DNA of 64,000 nucleotides from Bradyrhizobium agreste (GTDB lineage: Bacteria > Pseudomonadota > Alphaproteobacteria > Rhizobiales > Xanthobacteraceae). This document shows, piece after piece, positions 8,529 through 17,298 of this stretch. The DNA lies in contig NZ_JACCHP010000024.1 of NCBI RefSeq assembly GCF_016031625.1, positions 1 through 64,000 on the forward strand, in the 5' to 3' direction. Under the pieces are notes generated by a model, which was not told where the DNA came from, did not search any database, and was given only the letters and a program-made list of their open reading frames with translations. Each line of letters opens with the position of its first letter. The stretch's first letter is position 1. The position numbers were made by a program, and so were the translations under genes.

Positions 8529-9572
8529 ATGCCGAAATACAGGGTGGTGACGCCGAAGGGTGCGAGCTTCACGGTCGCCGGCAGCGATTATTCCTATGAG
8601 CGCGAGGCGCTCGATCCGATCGATGCCGAGATCGTCGAGGCGCCCGCCGACGAGACCGGGTTCATCGCCGCCGCGAAAAATGCCGACGCGATCTACGCCA
8701 AGGCTATCCCGATCACCAAGTCGATTATCGATGCGCTCGAGAACTGCAAGGTCATCACGCTCGGCTCGGTCGGCGTCGACAGCGTCGACGTCAAGGCCGC
8801 CACTGCCCGCGGCATTCCGGTCACCAACATCCCCGACACTTTCATCGAGGAGGTCGCCGACCACGCCATGATGCTGCTGCTCGCGGGCTTCCGCCGCCTG
8901 GTCGAGCAGGACCGCATGGTGCGCGACGGCCGCTGGGCCGAGGGTCGGCCGGCGCTCTTGAAGATCCCGAGGCTGATGGGCCAGACGCTCGGCTTCATCT
9001 CGTTCGGCCGCGTCGCGCGTGCGGTCGCGAAGCGCGCCGCGCCGTTCGGCCTGCGCATGATGGCCTACGACCCCTTCATCCAGGAAACGTTGATGTACGA
9101 CCACGGCGTGATCCCGGCGACGCTGAACGAGGTGCTGTCGCAATCGGACTTCGTCTCGATGCATGCCCCTGCGCGGCCCGAGGTGCACCACATGCTGACC
9201 GAGAAGCACTTCCGGCAGATGAAGAAAGGCTCGATCTTCATCAACACCGGTCGCGGCGCCACCGTGGACGAGGAGAGCCTGATCAAGGCGCTGCAGGAGG
9301 GCTGGATCGCACACGCCGCCCTCGACGTGCTGGAGAAAGAGCCCCCTTCGCACAACAATCCCCTGCTCCGCATGGAGAACGTGACCCTGACCGCCCATGT
9401 CGCCTCGGCCTCGGCACGGTTCGACGAAGCGCGCAAGCGCCGGGTGGGCTACGAATTGTCACTGGTGCTTCAGGGCATGTGGCCGGTAAGCTGCGTCAAT
9501 CCGTCAGTGCTGCAGAACACCACGCTCCGCCGCTGGCAACCCGTCAGCATGGATCGCGGGCCGAACAGCTAG
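8529..9572 (+). CDS. C-terminal-binding-protein-like D-2-hydroxyacid dehydrogenase
   Basis: 347 aa from the ATG at 8529. Typical 2-hydroxyacid dehydrogenase order: an N-terminal substrate half, a Rossmann NAD half with GQTLGFISFGRVARAVA (the glycine pattern deviates from GxGxxG), the substrate Arg in NTGRGATVDE, the Glu in LDVLEKEPP, and the catalytic His in TAHVASASA. It should oxidise or reduce a 2-hydroxy/2-keto acid with NAD(P)H in the cytosol. It lies 86 bp before a sugar-type ABC importer on the same strand, so it may process the imported compound. The exact substrate is unknown. Confidence 0.9.
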   Translation: MPKYRVVTPKGASFTVAGSDYSYEREALDPIDAEIVEAPADETGFIAAAKNADAIYAKAIPITKSIIDALENCKVITLGSVGVDSVDVKAATARGIPVTNIPDTFIEEVADHAMMLLLAGFRRLVEQDRMVRDGRWAEGRPALLKIPRLMGQTLGFISFGRVARAVAKRAAPFGLRMMAYDPFIQETLMYDHGVIPATLNEVLSQSDFVSMHAPARPEVHHMLTEKHFRQMKKGSIFINTGRGATVDEESLIKALQEGWIAHAALDVLEKEPPSHNNPLLRMENVTLTAHVASASARFDEARKRRVGYELSLVLQGMWPVSCVNPSVLQNTTLRRWQPVSMDRGPNS

Positions 9573-9658
9573 GCGGCCGGCGCAAGAGGCGCCTACGACC
9601 GAAACGGCCCTTCACCGGTGATCAACGCCGGGAAGGGAGACATCATAGGGAGGTACTG

Positions 9659-11002
9659 ATGAGGAACGACATCACACGTCGTGATGCCTTGGCGCTGGGC
9701 CTGTCCGCTGCAACGCTCGCGGCCACCGGTGCTGCAGCGCAAACATCAAACATCAAGGCTGCCGACGTCCCGGCACCCAAGCTCGAGATCGAGAAGGGCG
9801 CGTCCTTGCGCATGCTGCGCCCGGTGCGCTTCGTCCAGGCGGACGAGGACGTGTTCCGCGCCAATGCGGCAAAGTTCACCAAGGACACCGGGGTCGAGGT
9901 CAAGGTCGACTTCGTCGGCTGGGAAGACATCAACCAGCAGACCGCGGTAACAGCCAATTCCGGCGCCGGCCCCGATATCATCATCGGCTTCTCCGACGCG
10001 CCCCATATCTACATCGACAAGCTGATCGAGCTCACCGACGTTGCCGACTATGTCGGCAAGCGTTATGGCGGATGGCTGCCGCTGGCGCAGCGCTACGGCA
10101 AGAAGAACAAGAGCGAGTCCTGGATCGGGCTGCCGTTCGGCGCCACCGCGGGACCGCTGATTTACCGCAAGTCCGTCCTGCAATCGGTCGGCTTCGACAA
10201 GGTGCCGGAAGACCATGCCGGAATCGTCGACCTGTGCCAGAAACTGCACAAGGCCGGCAAGCCGGCCGGCTTCGCGCTCGGCAACGCCAAGGGCGACGGC
10301 AACGGCTTCGCCAACTGGGCGCTGTGGTCGCACAATGCCGCGCTCCTCGACGAAGAGGGCAACCTCACCATCAACAGCAAGGAGACGATCGCCGCACTGA
10401 ACTGGGTCAAGCAGCTGTACCCGACCTTCATCGCCGGCACGCCGTCCTGGAACGACGTCAGCAACAACCGAGCCTATTCCTCGCAGGAGATCGCGCTGAC
10501 GGCCAACGGCGTCTCGCTCTATTTTTCGCTGAAGAACGATCCGGCCACCAAGGCGATCGCCGACGACAGCGAGCATCAGCTGCTGCCGAAGGGCCTGGCC
10601 AAGGTCTCACCGATGGCAGGTCTGACGCTGAACGCCATGGTGTTCAAACATAGCCAGTACCCGAACGCGGCGAAGGCCTTTCTGCAGTTCATGCTGGAAA
10701 AAGACCAGTACGAGCCCTGGCTCAACGCCAACTCCGGCTATTGGTCGCAGCCGCTCGCCGCCTATGCCGAAGCAGCCGTTTGGAAGGGCGACCCCAAGGT
10801 CTCGATCTTCAAGGATACGATGAAAAGCACATACTACGACGGCTATAAGGGACCGATCTCCACGGCGACGGGCGCGGTCAGTGCGGACTACGTGCTGATT
10901 CAGATGTGCTCTGCCGTTGCGACCGGAGCAGCCACGCCAGAGGCTGCCGCCGCCGAAGCCGAGCAGCGCTGCAAGCGCTACTTCCGGCGGCAGGGCCGGT
11001 AG
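9659..11002 (+). CDS. Extracellular solute-binding protein of a CUT1-type ABC importer
   Basis: 447 aa from the ATG at 9659, preceded by GGGAGGTACTG. The N-terminus DITRRDALALGLSAATLAATGAAAQ has a twin-arginine pattern, so Tat export is likely. The mature protein is a family-1 (MalE-like) binding protein: PDIIIGFSDAPHIYIDKLIELTD and later FLQFMLEKDQYEPWL motifs. It delivers a sugar or sugar-like solute to the permeases at 11170 and 12119. A palindromic repeat separates it from them. No ATPase gene is in the cluster. Confidence 0.93.
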   Translation: MRNDITRRDALALGLSAATLAATGAAAQTSNIKAADVPAPKLEIEKGASLRMLRPVRFVQADEDVFRANAAKFTKDTGVEVKVDFVGWEDINQQTAVTANSGAGPDIIIGFSDAPHIYIDKLIELTDVADYVGKRYGGWLPLAQRYGKKNKSESWIGLPFGATAGPLIYRKSVLQSVGFDKVPEDHAGIVDLCQKLHKAGKPAGFALGNAKGDGNGFANWALWSHNAALLDEEGNLTINSKETIAALNWVKQLYPTFIAGTPSWNDVSNNRAYSSQEIALTANGVSLYFSLKNDPATKAIADDSEHQLLPKGLAKVSPMAGLTLNAMVFKHSQYPNAAKAFLQFMLEKDQYEPWLNANSGYWSQPLAAYAEAAVWKGDPKVSIFKDTMKSTYYDGYKGPISTATGAVSADYVLIQMCSAVATGAATPEAAAAEAEQRCKRYFRRQGR

Positions 11003-11018
11003 AAATCGATCAAGCCGT

Positions 11019-11135
11019 CGTCATTGCGAGGAGCACGTGACAAAATTGCAGAGCAATTTTGCACTGAAACGACGAAGCAATCCAGACTGCCACCGCAGAA
11101 CCAGACTGGATTGCTTCGCTTTGCTCGCAATGACG
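11019..11135. repeat. Palindromic repeat inside ABC operon (CGTCATTGCGAG family)
   Basis: Outer arms CGTCATTGCGAG and CTCGCAATGACG, with inner arms GAAGCAATCCAG and CTGGATTGCTTC. It occupies nearly all of the gap between the binding-protein gene and the first permease gene. It probably forms a strong mRNA hairpin that could stabilise the upstream message or reduce downstream expression. Confidence 0.85.
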
Positions 11136-11169
11136 GGTGTAGTGATAGTCTAGACGGGACAACGCCCTG

Positions 11170-12126
11170 ATGTCCGTGACGACGCTTTCCTCCCATGCAC
11201 TGGCGCAACGGCAGCCGAACTGGATCGTGCGGCTGTTCGACTACAAGCCGTTCCTGATCGCGATGTGCCTCGCGCCCGCGCTCGGGCTGCTCGCGGTGTT
11301 CCTGACCTACCCGCTCGGCCTCGGCATCTGGCTCGCCTTCACCGACACCACGATCGGCCGGCGCGGCATCTATGTCGGGCTCGAGAATTTCCAGTACCTG
11401 CTCACCGATCCCCTGTGGTGGAACGCGGTGTTCTACAGCGTGTTCTACACGGCCGTGGCGACCTTCGGGAAATTCGCGCTCGGCTTCTGGCTCGCCCTGC
11501 TGCTCAACAACCATTTCCCGTTCAAGAGCCTGCTGCGCGCCATCGTGCTGCTGCCCTGGATCGTGCCGACGGTGCTCTCGGCGCTGGCGTTCTGGTGGAT
11601 CTACGACCCGCAGTTCTCGATCATCTCCTACCTCCTGGTCGACGTTCTGCACTGGAGGTCGAGCAATATCGACTTCCTCGGCTCGCCCTGGCCGGCGCGC
11701 TTCTCTCTGATCGCCGCCAACATCTGGCGCGGCATTCCCTTCGTCGCGATCTCGCTGCTGGCGGGCCTGCAGACCATCTCGCCCTCGCTCTACGAGGCCG
11801 CGATGCTGGACGGCGCCAGCGCCTGGCAGCGCTTCCGCTACATCACCTTCCCGATGATGATGCCGATCCTCGCCATCGTCATGACGTTCTCGATCATCTT
11901 CACCTTCACCGACTTCCAGCTGGTCTACGCCATCACCCGCGGCGGTCCGGTGAACTCGACCCATCTGCTGGCGACGCTGGCGTTCCAGCGCGGCATCGCC
12001 GGCGGCGAGCTCGGCGAAGGCGCGGCGATCGCGGTGTCGATGATCCCGTTCCTGGTGTTCGCGACGCTGTTCTCCTATTTCGGCCTGGCGCGCCGCAAAT
12101 GGCAGCAGGGAGAGGCCAATGACTGA
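11170..12126 (+). CDS. Sugar-type ABC transporter permease (MalF-like)
   Basis: 318 aa inner-membrane protein with about six membrane helices. It has the cytoplasmic EAA loop YEAAMLDGASAWQRFRYITF, which docks to the ATPase. It forms the channel with the product of the next gene, whose ATG lies 8 bp before this stop codon, so the two are translationally coupled. No partner ATPase is encoded in the neighbourhood. Confidence 0.95.
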   Translation: MSVTTLSSHALAQRQPNWIVRLFDYKPFLIAMCLAPALGLLAVFLTYPLGLGIWLAFTDTTIGRRGIYVGLENFQYLLTDPLWWNAVFYSVFYTAVATFGKFALGFWLALLLNNHFPFKSLLRAIVLLPWIVPTVLSALAFWWIYDPQFSIISYLLVDVLHWRSSNIDFLGSPWPARFSLIAANIWRGIPFVAISLLAGLQTISPSLYEAAMLDGASAWQRFRYITFPMMMPILAIVMTFSIIFTFTDFQLVYAITRGGPVNSTHLLATLAFQRGIAGGELGEGAAIAVSMIPFLVFATLFSYFGLARRKWQQGEAND

Positions 12127-13018
12127 CACCGTCGCGCAATCGACCGTCGCCAACGCAAAGGCGCCGCCCGACACCATGGCCTGGGATTCCGGGCTGCGGC
12201 GGCTGATGATGATCTACCTGCCGCTCGGCTGCTTCGTTCTGATCCTGCTGTTTCCGTTCTACTGGATGGCGATCACCTCGTTCAAGCCGAACGCGGAGCT
12301 GATGAACTACCGGGACAACAACCCGTTCTGGATCTCATCGCCGACGCTGGCGCATATCAAGCACCTGTTGTTCAACACCGCCTATCCGCAATGGCTGAAG
12401 ACGACGATGCTGGTCGCCATCGGCTCGACCACGCTGTCGCTGATCGCGTCTACGCTGGCGGCCTACGCGATCGAGCGGCTGCGCTTCCGCGGCAGTCCCT
12501 ATGTCGGCCTCGGCATTTATCTCGCCTATCTCGTGCCGCCGTCGATTCTGTTCATCCCGCTCGCGACCGTCGTGGTGCAGTTCGGCCTGTTCGACTCGCC
12601 GCTGGCCCTGATCCTGGTCTATCCGACCTTCCTGGTGCCGTTCTGCACCTGGCTCCTGATCGGCTATTTCAAGTCGATCCCTTACGAGCTGGAGGAATGC
12701 GCGCTGGTCGACGGCGCCACGCGTCTGCAGATCCTGCGCCGGATCACGCTGCCGCTCGCGGTGCCCGGGCTGATCTCGGCCGGCATCTTCTCCTTCACGC
12801 TGTCCTGGAACGAGTTCATCTACGCGCTCGCCTTCATCCAGAGCGGCGCCAACAAGACGGTGCCGGTCGCGATCCTGACCGAGCTCGTCACCGGCGACGT
12901 CTATCAATGGGGTGCGCTGATGGCGGGATCGCTGCTCGGCTCGCTGCCGGTCGCGATCTTCTACTCGCTGTTCGTGGATTATTACGTGTCCTCGCTGACG
13001 GGGGCGGTAAAGGAGTAG
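12119..13018 (+). CDS. Sugar-type ABC transporter permease (MalG-like)
   Basis: 299 aa with about six membrane helices and an EAA-type loop (LEECALVDGATRLQILRRITLP). It overlaps the upstream permease by 8 bp and completes the membrane dimer. The following gene (13103) encodes a secreted phytase-like esterase and may be in the same transcript. The expected CUT1 ATPase (MsmK/UgpC type) is absent, so an ATPase encoded elsewhere must serve this importer. Confidence 0.95.
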   Translation: MTDTVAQSTVANAKAPPDTMAWDSGLRRLMMIYLPLGCFVLILLFPFYWMAITSFKPNAELMNYRDNNPFWISSPTLAHIKHLLFNTAYPQWLKTTMLVAIGSTTLSLIASTLAAYAIERLRFRGSPYVGLGIYLAYLVPPSILFIPLATVVVQFGLFDSPLALILVYPTFLVPFCTWLLIGYFKSIPYELEECALVDGATRLQILRRITLPLAVPGLISAGIFSFTLSWNEFIYALAFIQSGANKTVPVAILTELVTGDVYQWGALMAGSLLGSLPVAIFYSLFVDYYVSSLTGAVKE

Positions 13019-13102
13019 ACGAAGCTGTGACCTTTGGCCCGGCTTCACAATCCTGCAACATGCGATCCGCATAAAACGTGCGTCCGCCAACAGGAGACGC
13101 AC

Positions 13103-14458
13103 ATGCGCGCGACCTTTCTTTGCACCGTCGCCACGATCATTCTCACCGCGAGCGCCGCGCTCGCGCAGGGCGAGGGCGAATTCCCCGCCAAGCTCGCCGG
13201 CCACGTGGTGATGCCGGCCGAAACGTTCATCGAGGCGCCGGCTGATGCCCCCGCCGATCTCAAGACGGCGGGCAAATATACCACCGGGAAGCGGGTCGAC
13301 GCGCTCGGCACCGTCATGGGCAAGTCGTTCGAGCGTCCAACCGGCGTGTCGCTGCCGTTCAAGGGCCAGCCGCTGCAGGGCCATTCCGGCATCAAGACCA
13401 TGCCCGACGGCACGTTCTGGGTCCTCACCGACAACGGCATGGGCGCCCGCGCCAACTCGCCGGATTCGATGCTGTACCTCAACCGCTACAAGATGGACTG
13501 GGCCAGCGGCAAGATCGAGCGGCTGGAAACGATCTTCCTGCACGATCCCGACAAGAAGGTGCCCTTCCGCATCGTCCATGAAGATACGCAGAAGCGCTAC
13601 CTCACCGGCTCCGACTTCGACACCGAGGGCTTCCAGATCATCGGTGATACCTTCTGGATCGGCGACGAGTTCGGCCCCTATATCCTGAAGGCCGACAAGT
13701 CAGGCAAGATCCTCGGCGTGTTCGACACGGTGGCCGACGGCAAGCCGGTGCGCTCGCCTGACAATTGGGCGGTGGGAACGCCGGCCGCGCCGGGCGCGAC
13801 CTACACCAATGTCAATCTCCGCCGCTCCAAGGGCTACGAGGGCTTCGCCGCGTCCAAGGACGGAAAATTCCTCTACGGCCTGCTCGAGGGGCCGCTGTGG
13901 GACGCCGACAAGAAGGACTGGGAGAAGGTCGACGACAAGGAAGCCTCCCGCATCCTCGAGTTCGACGTCGCCGCGGAGAAATTCACCGGACGCTACTGGC
14001 AATATGTGTTCGAGCAGAACGGCAACGCCATCGGCGATTTCAACATGATCGACCAGGCCTCCGGCCTCGTCATCGAGCGCGACAACGGCGAAGGCACGGC
14101 CGACAAGGCCTGCCCGCAAGGCCAGCGCGGCGAGAACTGCTTCCCCGACATTGCCAAGTTTAAGCGCGTCTACAAGATCGAGCTGACCGACGCCAATGTC
14201 GGCAAGCCCGTGCGCAAGATCGGCTATATCGACCTGATGAAGATCAAAGACCCCGACAAGAAGGCGAAGAAGCCGCTCAACGACGGCGTCTACACCTTCC
14301 CGTTCTTCACTATCGAGAACGTCGATCGCGTCGACGACACCCACATCATCGTCGGCAACGACAACAACCTGCCGTTCTCCTCCAGCCGCGATCCCAACAA
14401 GGCTGACGACAACGAATTCGTGCTGCTCGAGGTCGCGGATTTCCTGAAGGCGAAGTAA
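13103..14458 (+). CDS. Esterase-like activity of phytase family protein
   Basis: 451 aa from the ATG at 13103, preceded by CAGGAGACGCAC. A Sec signal peptide (MRATFLCTVATIILTASAALAQ) directs it to the periplasm or outside. The body matches the esterase-like phytase fold: SGIKTMPDGTFWVLTDNGMGAR, EGFQIIGDTFWIGDEFGPYI, EGFAASKDGKFLYGLLEG and a late HIIVGNDNNLPFSSSR, all suggestive of a beta-propeller. Members are thought to hydrolyse phosphate esters, but few are characterised. It is 84 bp downstream of the ABC permease, so import of a product is conceivable. Confidence 0.88.
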   Translation: MRATFLCTVATIILTASAALAQGEGEFPAKLAGHVVMPAETFIEAPADAPADLKTAGKYTTGKRVDALGTVMGKSFERPTGVSLPFKGQPLQGHSGIKTMPDGTFWVLTDNGMGARANSPDSMLYLNRYKMDWASGKIERLETIFLHDPDKKVPFRIVHEDTQKRYLTGSDFDTEGFQIIGDTFWIGDEFGPYILKADKSGKILGVFDTVADGKPVRSPDNWAVGTPAAPGATYTNVNLRRSKGYEGFAASKDGKFLYGLLEGPLWDADKKDWEKVDDKEASRILEFDVAAEKFTGRYWQYVFEQNGNAIGDFNMIDQASGLVIERDNGEGTADKACPQGQRGENCFPDIAKFKRVYKIELTDANVGKPVRKIGYIDLMKIKDPDKKAKKPLNDGVYTFPFFTIENVDRVDDTHIIVGNDNNLPFSSSRDPNKADDNEFVLLEVADFLKAK

Positions 14459-14542
14459 GGGGAGGCCCTCGCCTCTCTCTCCCCGTACGCGGTAGGGCTA
14501 TCCCATATGAGGGTGAGCGTTGGGGCACCAACGGTCCCACAG

Positions 14543-14628
14543 CGTCATGGCCGGGCTTGTCCCGGCCATCCACGCCTTTCCACGTAGCACAAAGAACGTG
14601 GATGCCCGGGACAAGCCCGGGCATGACG
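14543..14628. repeat. Palindromic repeat (CGTCATGGCCGGGCTTG family)
   Basis: Arms CGTCATGGCCGGGCTTGTCC and GGACAAGCCCGGGCATGACG pair almost perfectly around a CCACG...CGTGG inner stem. It lies between the convergent phytase-like and tonB genes and may end transcription from both sides. Confidence 0.85.
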
Positions 14629-14689
14629 ACCGCTACTGAATTCAAATGCGGTGGCCCTGCCGCACGCCGGGAGAGACGAAGAGGCCGGG

Positions 14690-15514
14690 TTACTTTACCG
14701 TAAACTCCACCGGGATCGTGAAGCTCATCGCGCCGTTCTTGATCTCATCCGGGATCGGCGGGAACGGCGAGGCCTGGCGGAGCATGGACATCGCCTGGGT
14801 GTCGAAGGCGGCGACGCCGGACGAACCAGCGAGGCGGCTCGACGTCACCTGCCCGCTGCGGCTGATGCTGAAGTTGAGCCTTGCAACGCCACGCTGGCCG
14901 CCGCCGGCGGCCGGGTATGAATGGAAGCGCATCAGATGCGCGCGGACGCGTTGGTTGTAGGATGCGACCGCGGCGGCCGCCGCGCCCGCACTCATGGCCG
15001 ATGCCATCGGCGCCTCGCGCTCGGCGCGCGGCGGCGCACTGGTGCGCGGCGCCGGAATTGCATCCGACGGCTTCCTGGCCTCGCGGCGAACCAACTTGGG
15101 CTTCTCCGGCGCCGGCTTCTCGACCGGCACGATTTTCGCCGGCTCCGTCTTGGTTGGCGCCGGCTCCAGCTTCTGCTCCGGCGGCGCGACCACCTCCGGC
15201 CTGTCCTGCGGCGGCGTCGGCGCAATGGTCTCCTCGACGGCCTGCTGCTGCACCGGCTCCGGCGGCGAGGCATCCGCCTCCTGCATCAACGGCCCCGGCG
15301 CGACGTCGTCCAACGTCGGCTGCGGCGCCGATGTCATCGGCGACATGTCGATCATGATCGCAGGCAGGCTGACGCCCTGCTCGGGTTGCGTCCTGAGCCA
15401 GCTCATTGCAAGCAGCGCGGCCCCCACATGCAACGCCACGATCGCGGCCGCCGACAGGCCCCAGCGCAAGCCGTCGCGCTCGCCGGGCGGCAAGGCGAAG
15501 GCGTTCGCTGCCAT
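14690..15514 (-). CDS. tonB: TonB-family energy transducer of the haem locus
   Basis: 274 aa. One N-terminal membrane helix (about 17-37, AAAIVALHVGAALLAMSWL) is followed by a long Pro/Glu/Lys-rich periplasmic spacer (about 55-165). The C-terminal TonB domain (RVRAHLMRFHSYPAAGGG ... GVARLNFSISRSGQVTSSRL) ends the protein. It transmits proton-motive force from ExbBD to outer-membrane receptors, here most likely HmuR. Its ATG overlaps the exbD stop codon (TGATG), so translation is coupled. It is last in the hmuR-hmuQ-hutX-exbB-exbD-tonB string. Confidence 0.93.
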   Translation of the reverse strand: MAANAFALPPGERDGLRWGLSAAAIVALHVGAALLAMSWLRTQPEQGVSLPAIMIDMSPMTSAPQPTLDDVAPGPLMQEADASPPEPVQQQAVEETIAPTPPQDRPEVVAPPEQKLEPAPTKTEPAKIVPVEKPAPEKPKLVRREARKPSDAIPAPRTSAPPRAEREAPMASAMSAGAAAAAVASYNQRVRAHLMRFHSYPAAGGGQRGVARLNFSISRSGQVTSSRLAGSSGVAAFDTQAMSMLRQASPFPPIPDEIKNGAMSFTIPVEFTVK

Positions 15515-15954
15515 CAGCTGCGTCCGTCGAGGCCGACGAGGGCGACCTTGAGATAGCCCGCGTTGCGCAAGGTGTTCATCACCTCCATCAACTCGCCATA
15601 GGAGACGGCCTTGTCGGCGCGCAGATAGATGCGCTCGTCCTTACGGCCCTTGGTGGCGGCATCGAGCGAGGTGATGAGCACACCGCGAGCGACGACATCC
15701 TCTCCCACCGCGATCGAAAGGTCCGGTTTGACGGTGACGAAAACCGGCTTGTCGGGCCGCGGTGCCGGCTCGGCCGCCGTTGCCGGCAGATCGACGCCGA
15801 TGTCGACGGTGGCAAGCGGCGCCGCCACCATGAAGATGATCAGGAGCACGAGCATGACGTCGATGAACGGGGTGACATTGATCTCGTGGGTGACCTCGAG
15901 CTCGCCGGAATCGCCGCGCGCGCCGAGCTTCGATGTCCCGAGCTTGGCCGCCAT
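15514..15954 (-). CDS. exbD: TonB-system transport protein ExbD
   Basis: 146 aa. A short cytoplasmic start leads into the membrane helix INVTPFIDVMLVLLIIFMV, which contains the essential Asp of ExbD/TolR proteins, followed by a periplasmic domain with KAVSYGELMEVMNTLRNAGY. With ExbB it forms the proton channel that drives TonB. It starts 3 bp after exbB and overlaps tonB by one base. Confidence 0.96.
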   Translation of the reverse strand: MAAKLGTSKLGARGDSGELEVTHEINVTPFIDVMLVLLIIFMVAAPLATVDIGVDLPATAAEPAPRPDKPVFVTVKPDLSIAVGEDVVARGVLITSLDAATKGRKDERIYLRADKAVSYGELMEVMNTLRNAGYLKVALVGLDGRS

Positions 15955-15957
15955 GGC

Positions 15958-16734
15958 CTACTCCGCCGCCCGGGCCAGACGGAAATGGCCGTGGTCGCGC
16001 TGGCGGCTCACCATCAGCATGAGCTGCGCCGAGGCGTCGCCGAGCAAAGCGCGGTAATTGGCGATGCCGCGGACGAGATGATTGTAGATCACGACCGCCG
16101 GAATCGCGGCGACGAGACCGAGCGCGGTGGCGAGCAAGGCTTCCGCAATGCCGGGCGCGACCACCGCAAGACTGGTGGTGTGGCTCTCCGAGATGCCGAT
16201 GAACGAATTCATGATGCCCCAGACGGTGCCGAACAGGCCGACGAACGGCGCGATGGCGCCGATGGTCGCGAGCACGCCGGTACCGCGCGCGATCTGTCGG
16301 GACATCGCCGCCTCGACCCGCTCCAGCCGCAACGCGATGCGCTCCCGCAGGCCGTCGTCGAGAACGCCGCCGGAGAGCTCGGCCTCCCTGGCGCAGGACT
16401 GGAGCAGCTGCGCGACCGCATCGCGCGCGTCCCCGGTCCGTGCGCATGCTTCGGCCAGCGTCACGTTGCCCTCGAGGGTGCGCGTCCGCTGCAGGGCGAG
16501 CGAGCCCTTGCGACGCAGCTCGATGGTCTTGGCGAGCCAGACCGTCCATGTCACCAGCGAAGCGACGGCGAGCCCGACCATCACGATCTTCACGACGATG
16601 TCGGCACCGAGGAACATGCCCCAGGGCGACAGATTGCGCGGCAACAGCGCCGCGTCGATCGCAAACGCCGGTGCCGGCGCCAGTGCCAGCGCACTTGTTA
16701 GGATCACATGGCGAAGCCTGGAATTGCTCTGCAT
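15958..16734 (-). CDS. exbB: TonB-system transport protein ExbB
   Basis: 258 aa. An N-terminal signal-like stretch (HVILTSALALAPAPAFA) is followed by a first membrane helix near 45-65. The conserved MotA/TolQ/ExbB region has ATIGAIAPFVGLFGTVWGIMNSFIGI and PGIAEALLATALGLVAAIPAVVIYN. ExbB pentamers with ExbD form the proton-driven motor for TonB. It is tightly packed between hutX (27 bp gap) and exbD (3 bp gap). Confidence 0.97.
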   Translation of the reverse strand: MQSNSRLRHVILTSALALAPAPAFAIDAALLPRNLSPWGMFLGADIVVKIVMVGLAVASLVTWTVWLAKTIELRRKGSLALQRTRTLEGNVTLAEACARTGDARDAVAQLLQSCAREAELSGGVLDDGLRERIALRLERVEAAMSRQIARGTGVLATIGAIAPFVGLFGTVWGIMNSFIGISESHTTSLAVVAPGIAEALLATALGLVAAIPAVVIYNHLVRGIANYRALLGDASAQLMLMVSRQRDHGHFRLARAAE

Positions 16735-16761
16735 CCTGATCTCCCGACCCGTTGAAGCAAG

Positions 16762-17271
16762 CTAGAGCGCGGGCGCAATCCGGTCCGCAAGCTGCCGGAA
16801 CCGCGCCAGCTGATCCGCCCGCAGCGCCCTGGTCTCGTCGCGGCCGACGAAGACCTTGAACATGATGCCGCCGTCGGCGTTCACGAAGGCGACGAAGGCG
16901 GACATCTTGCCCATGAACGGCCGCTCGACGAAGGCGACGCCTGCGCAGCGCTCGTGGCGGAGATGACCGTGCAGGCCCTTCGGCTGCATCAGGTTGAAAT
17001 AGCCGCGGCCGATCTCGCCGGCCGGAACGGCGCCGGTGAACTCGAAGATCGCATCATCCGTATGCACGATCAGCGTCACCTCGCCCCATTCCGAAATGTC
17101 CTGCATGGCGGCGGCGAAATGCTCGCCGCCTCCCATGCGCACCATGGCGGCCGGCAGCGCCTCGATCACCGCGCGCGGTGTGACGTTGCGCTCGCGCGCG
17201 ACGTCCTCGATCACCGCGCCGGGATTGTCGGCCATATGCGCCTTGAGATCTGCGAGGTCGGTGCTCAGCAT
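16762..17271 (-). CDS. hutX: Haem utilisation cytosolic carrier, HutX/ChuX family
   Basis: 169 aa, typical for HutX. Diagnostic stretches are VIEDVARERNVTPRAVIEALP near the N-terminus, MGGGEHFAAAMQDISEWGEVTLIVHTDDAIFEFTG in the centre, and YFNLMQPKGLHGHLRHERC near residue 100, with several His residues suited to haem binding. It is thought to bind incoming haem in the cytosol and hand it to a degrading enzyme. The gene lies directly downstream of the haem oxygenase hmuQ, which supports this. Confidence 0.92.
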   Translation of the reverse strand: MLSTDLADLKAHMADNPGAVIEDVARERNVTPRAVIEALPAAMVRMGGGEHFAAAMQDISEWGEVTLIVHTDDAIFEFTGAVPAGEIGRGYFNLMQPKGLHGHLRHERCAGVAFVERPFMGKMSAFVAFVNADGGIMFKVFVGRDETRALRADQLARFRQLADRIAPAL

Positions 17272-17298
17272 GTCCGGCTCCCTTCGTGCGCCATCACC

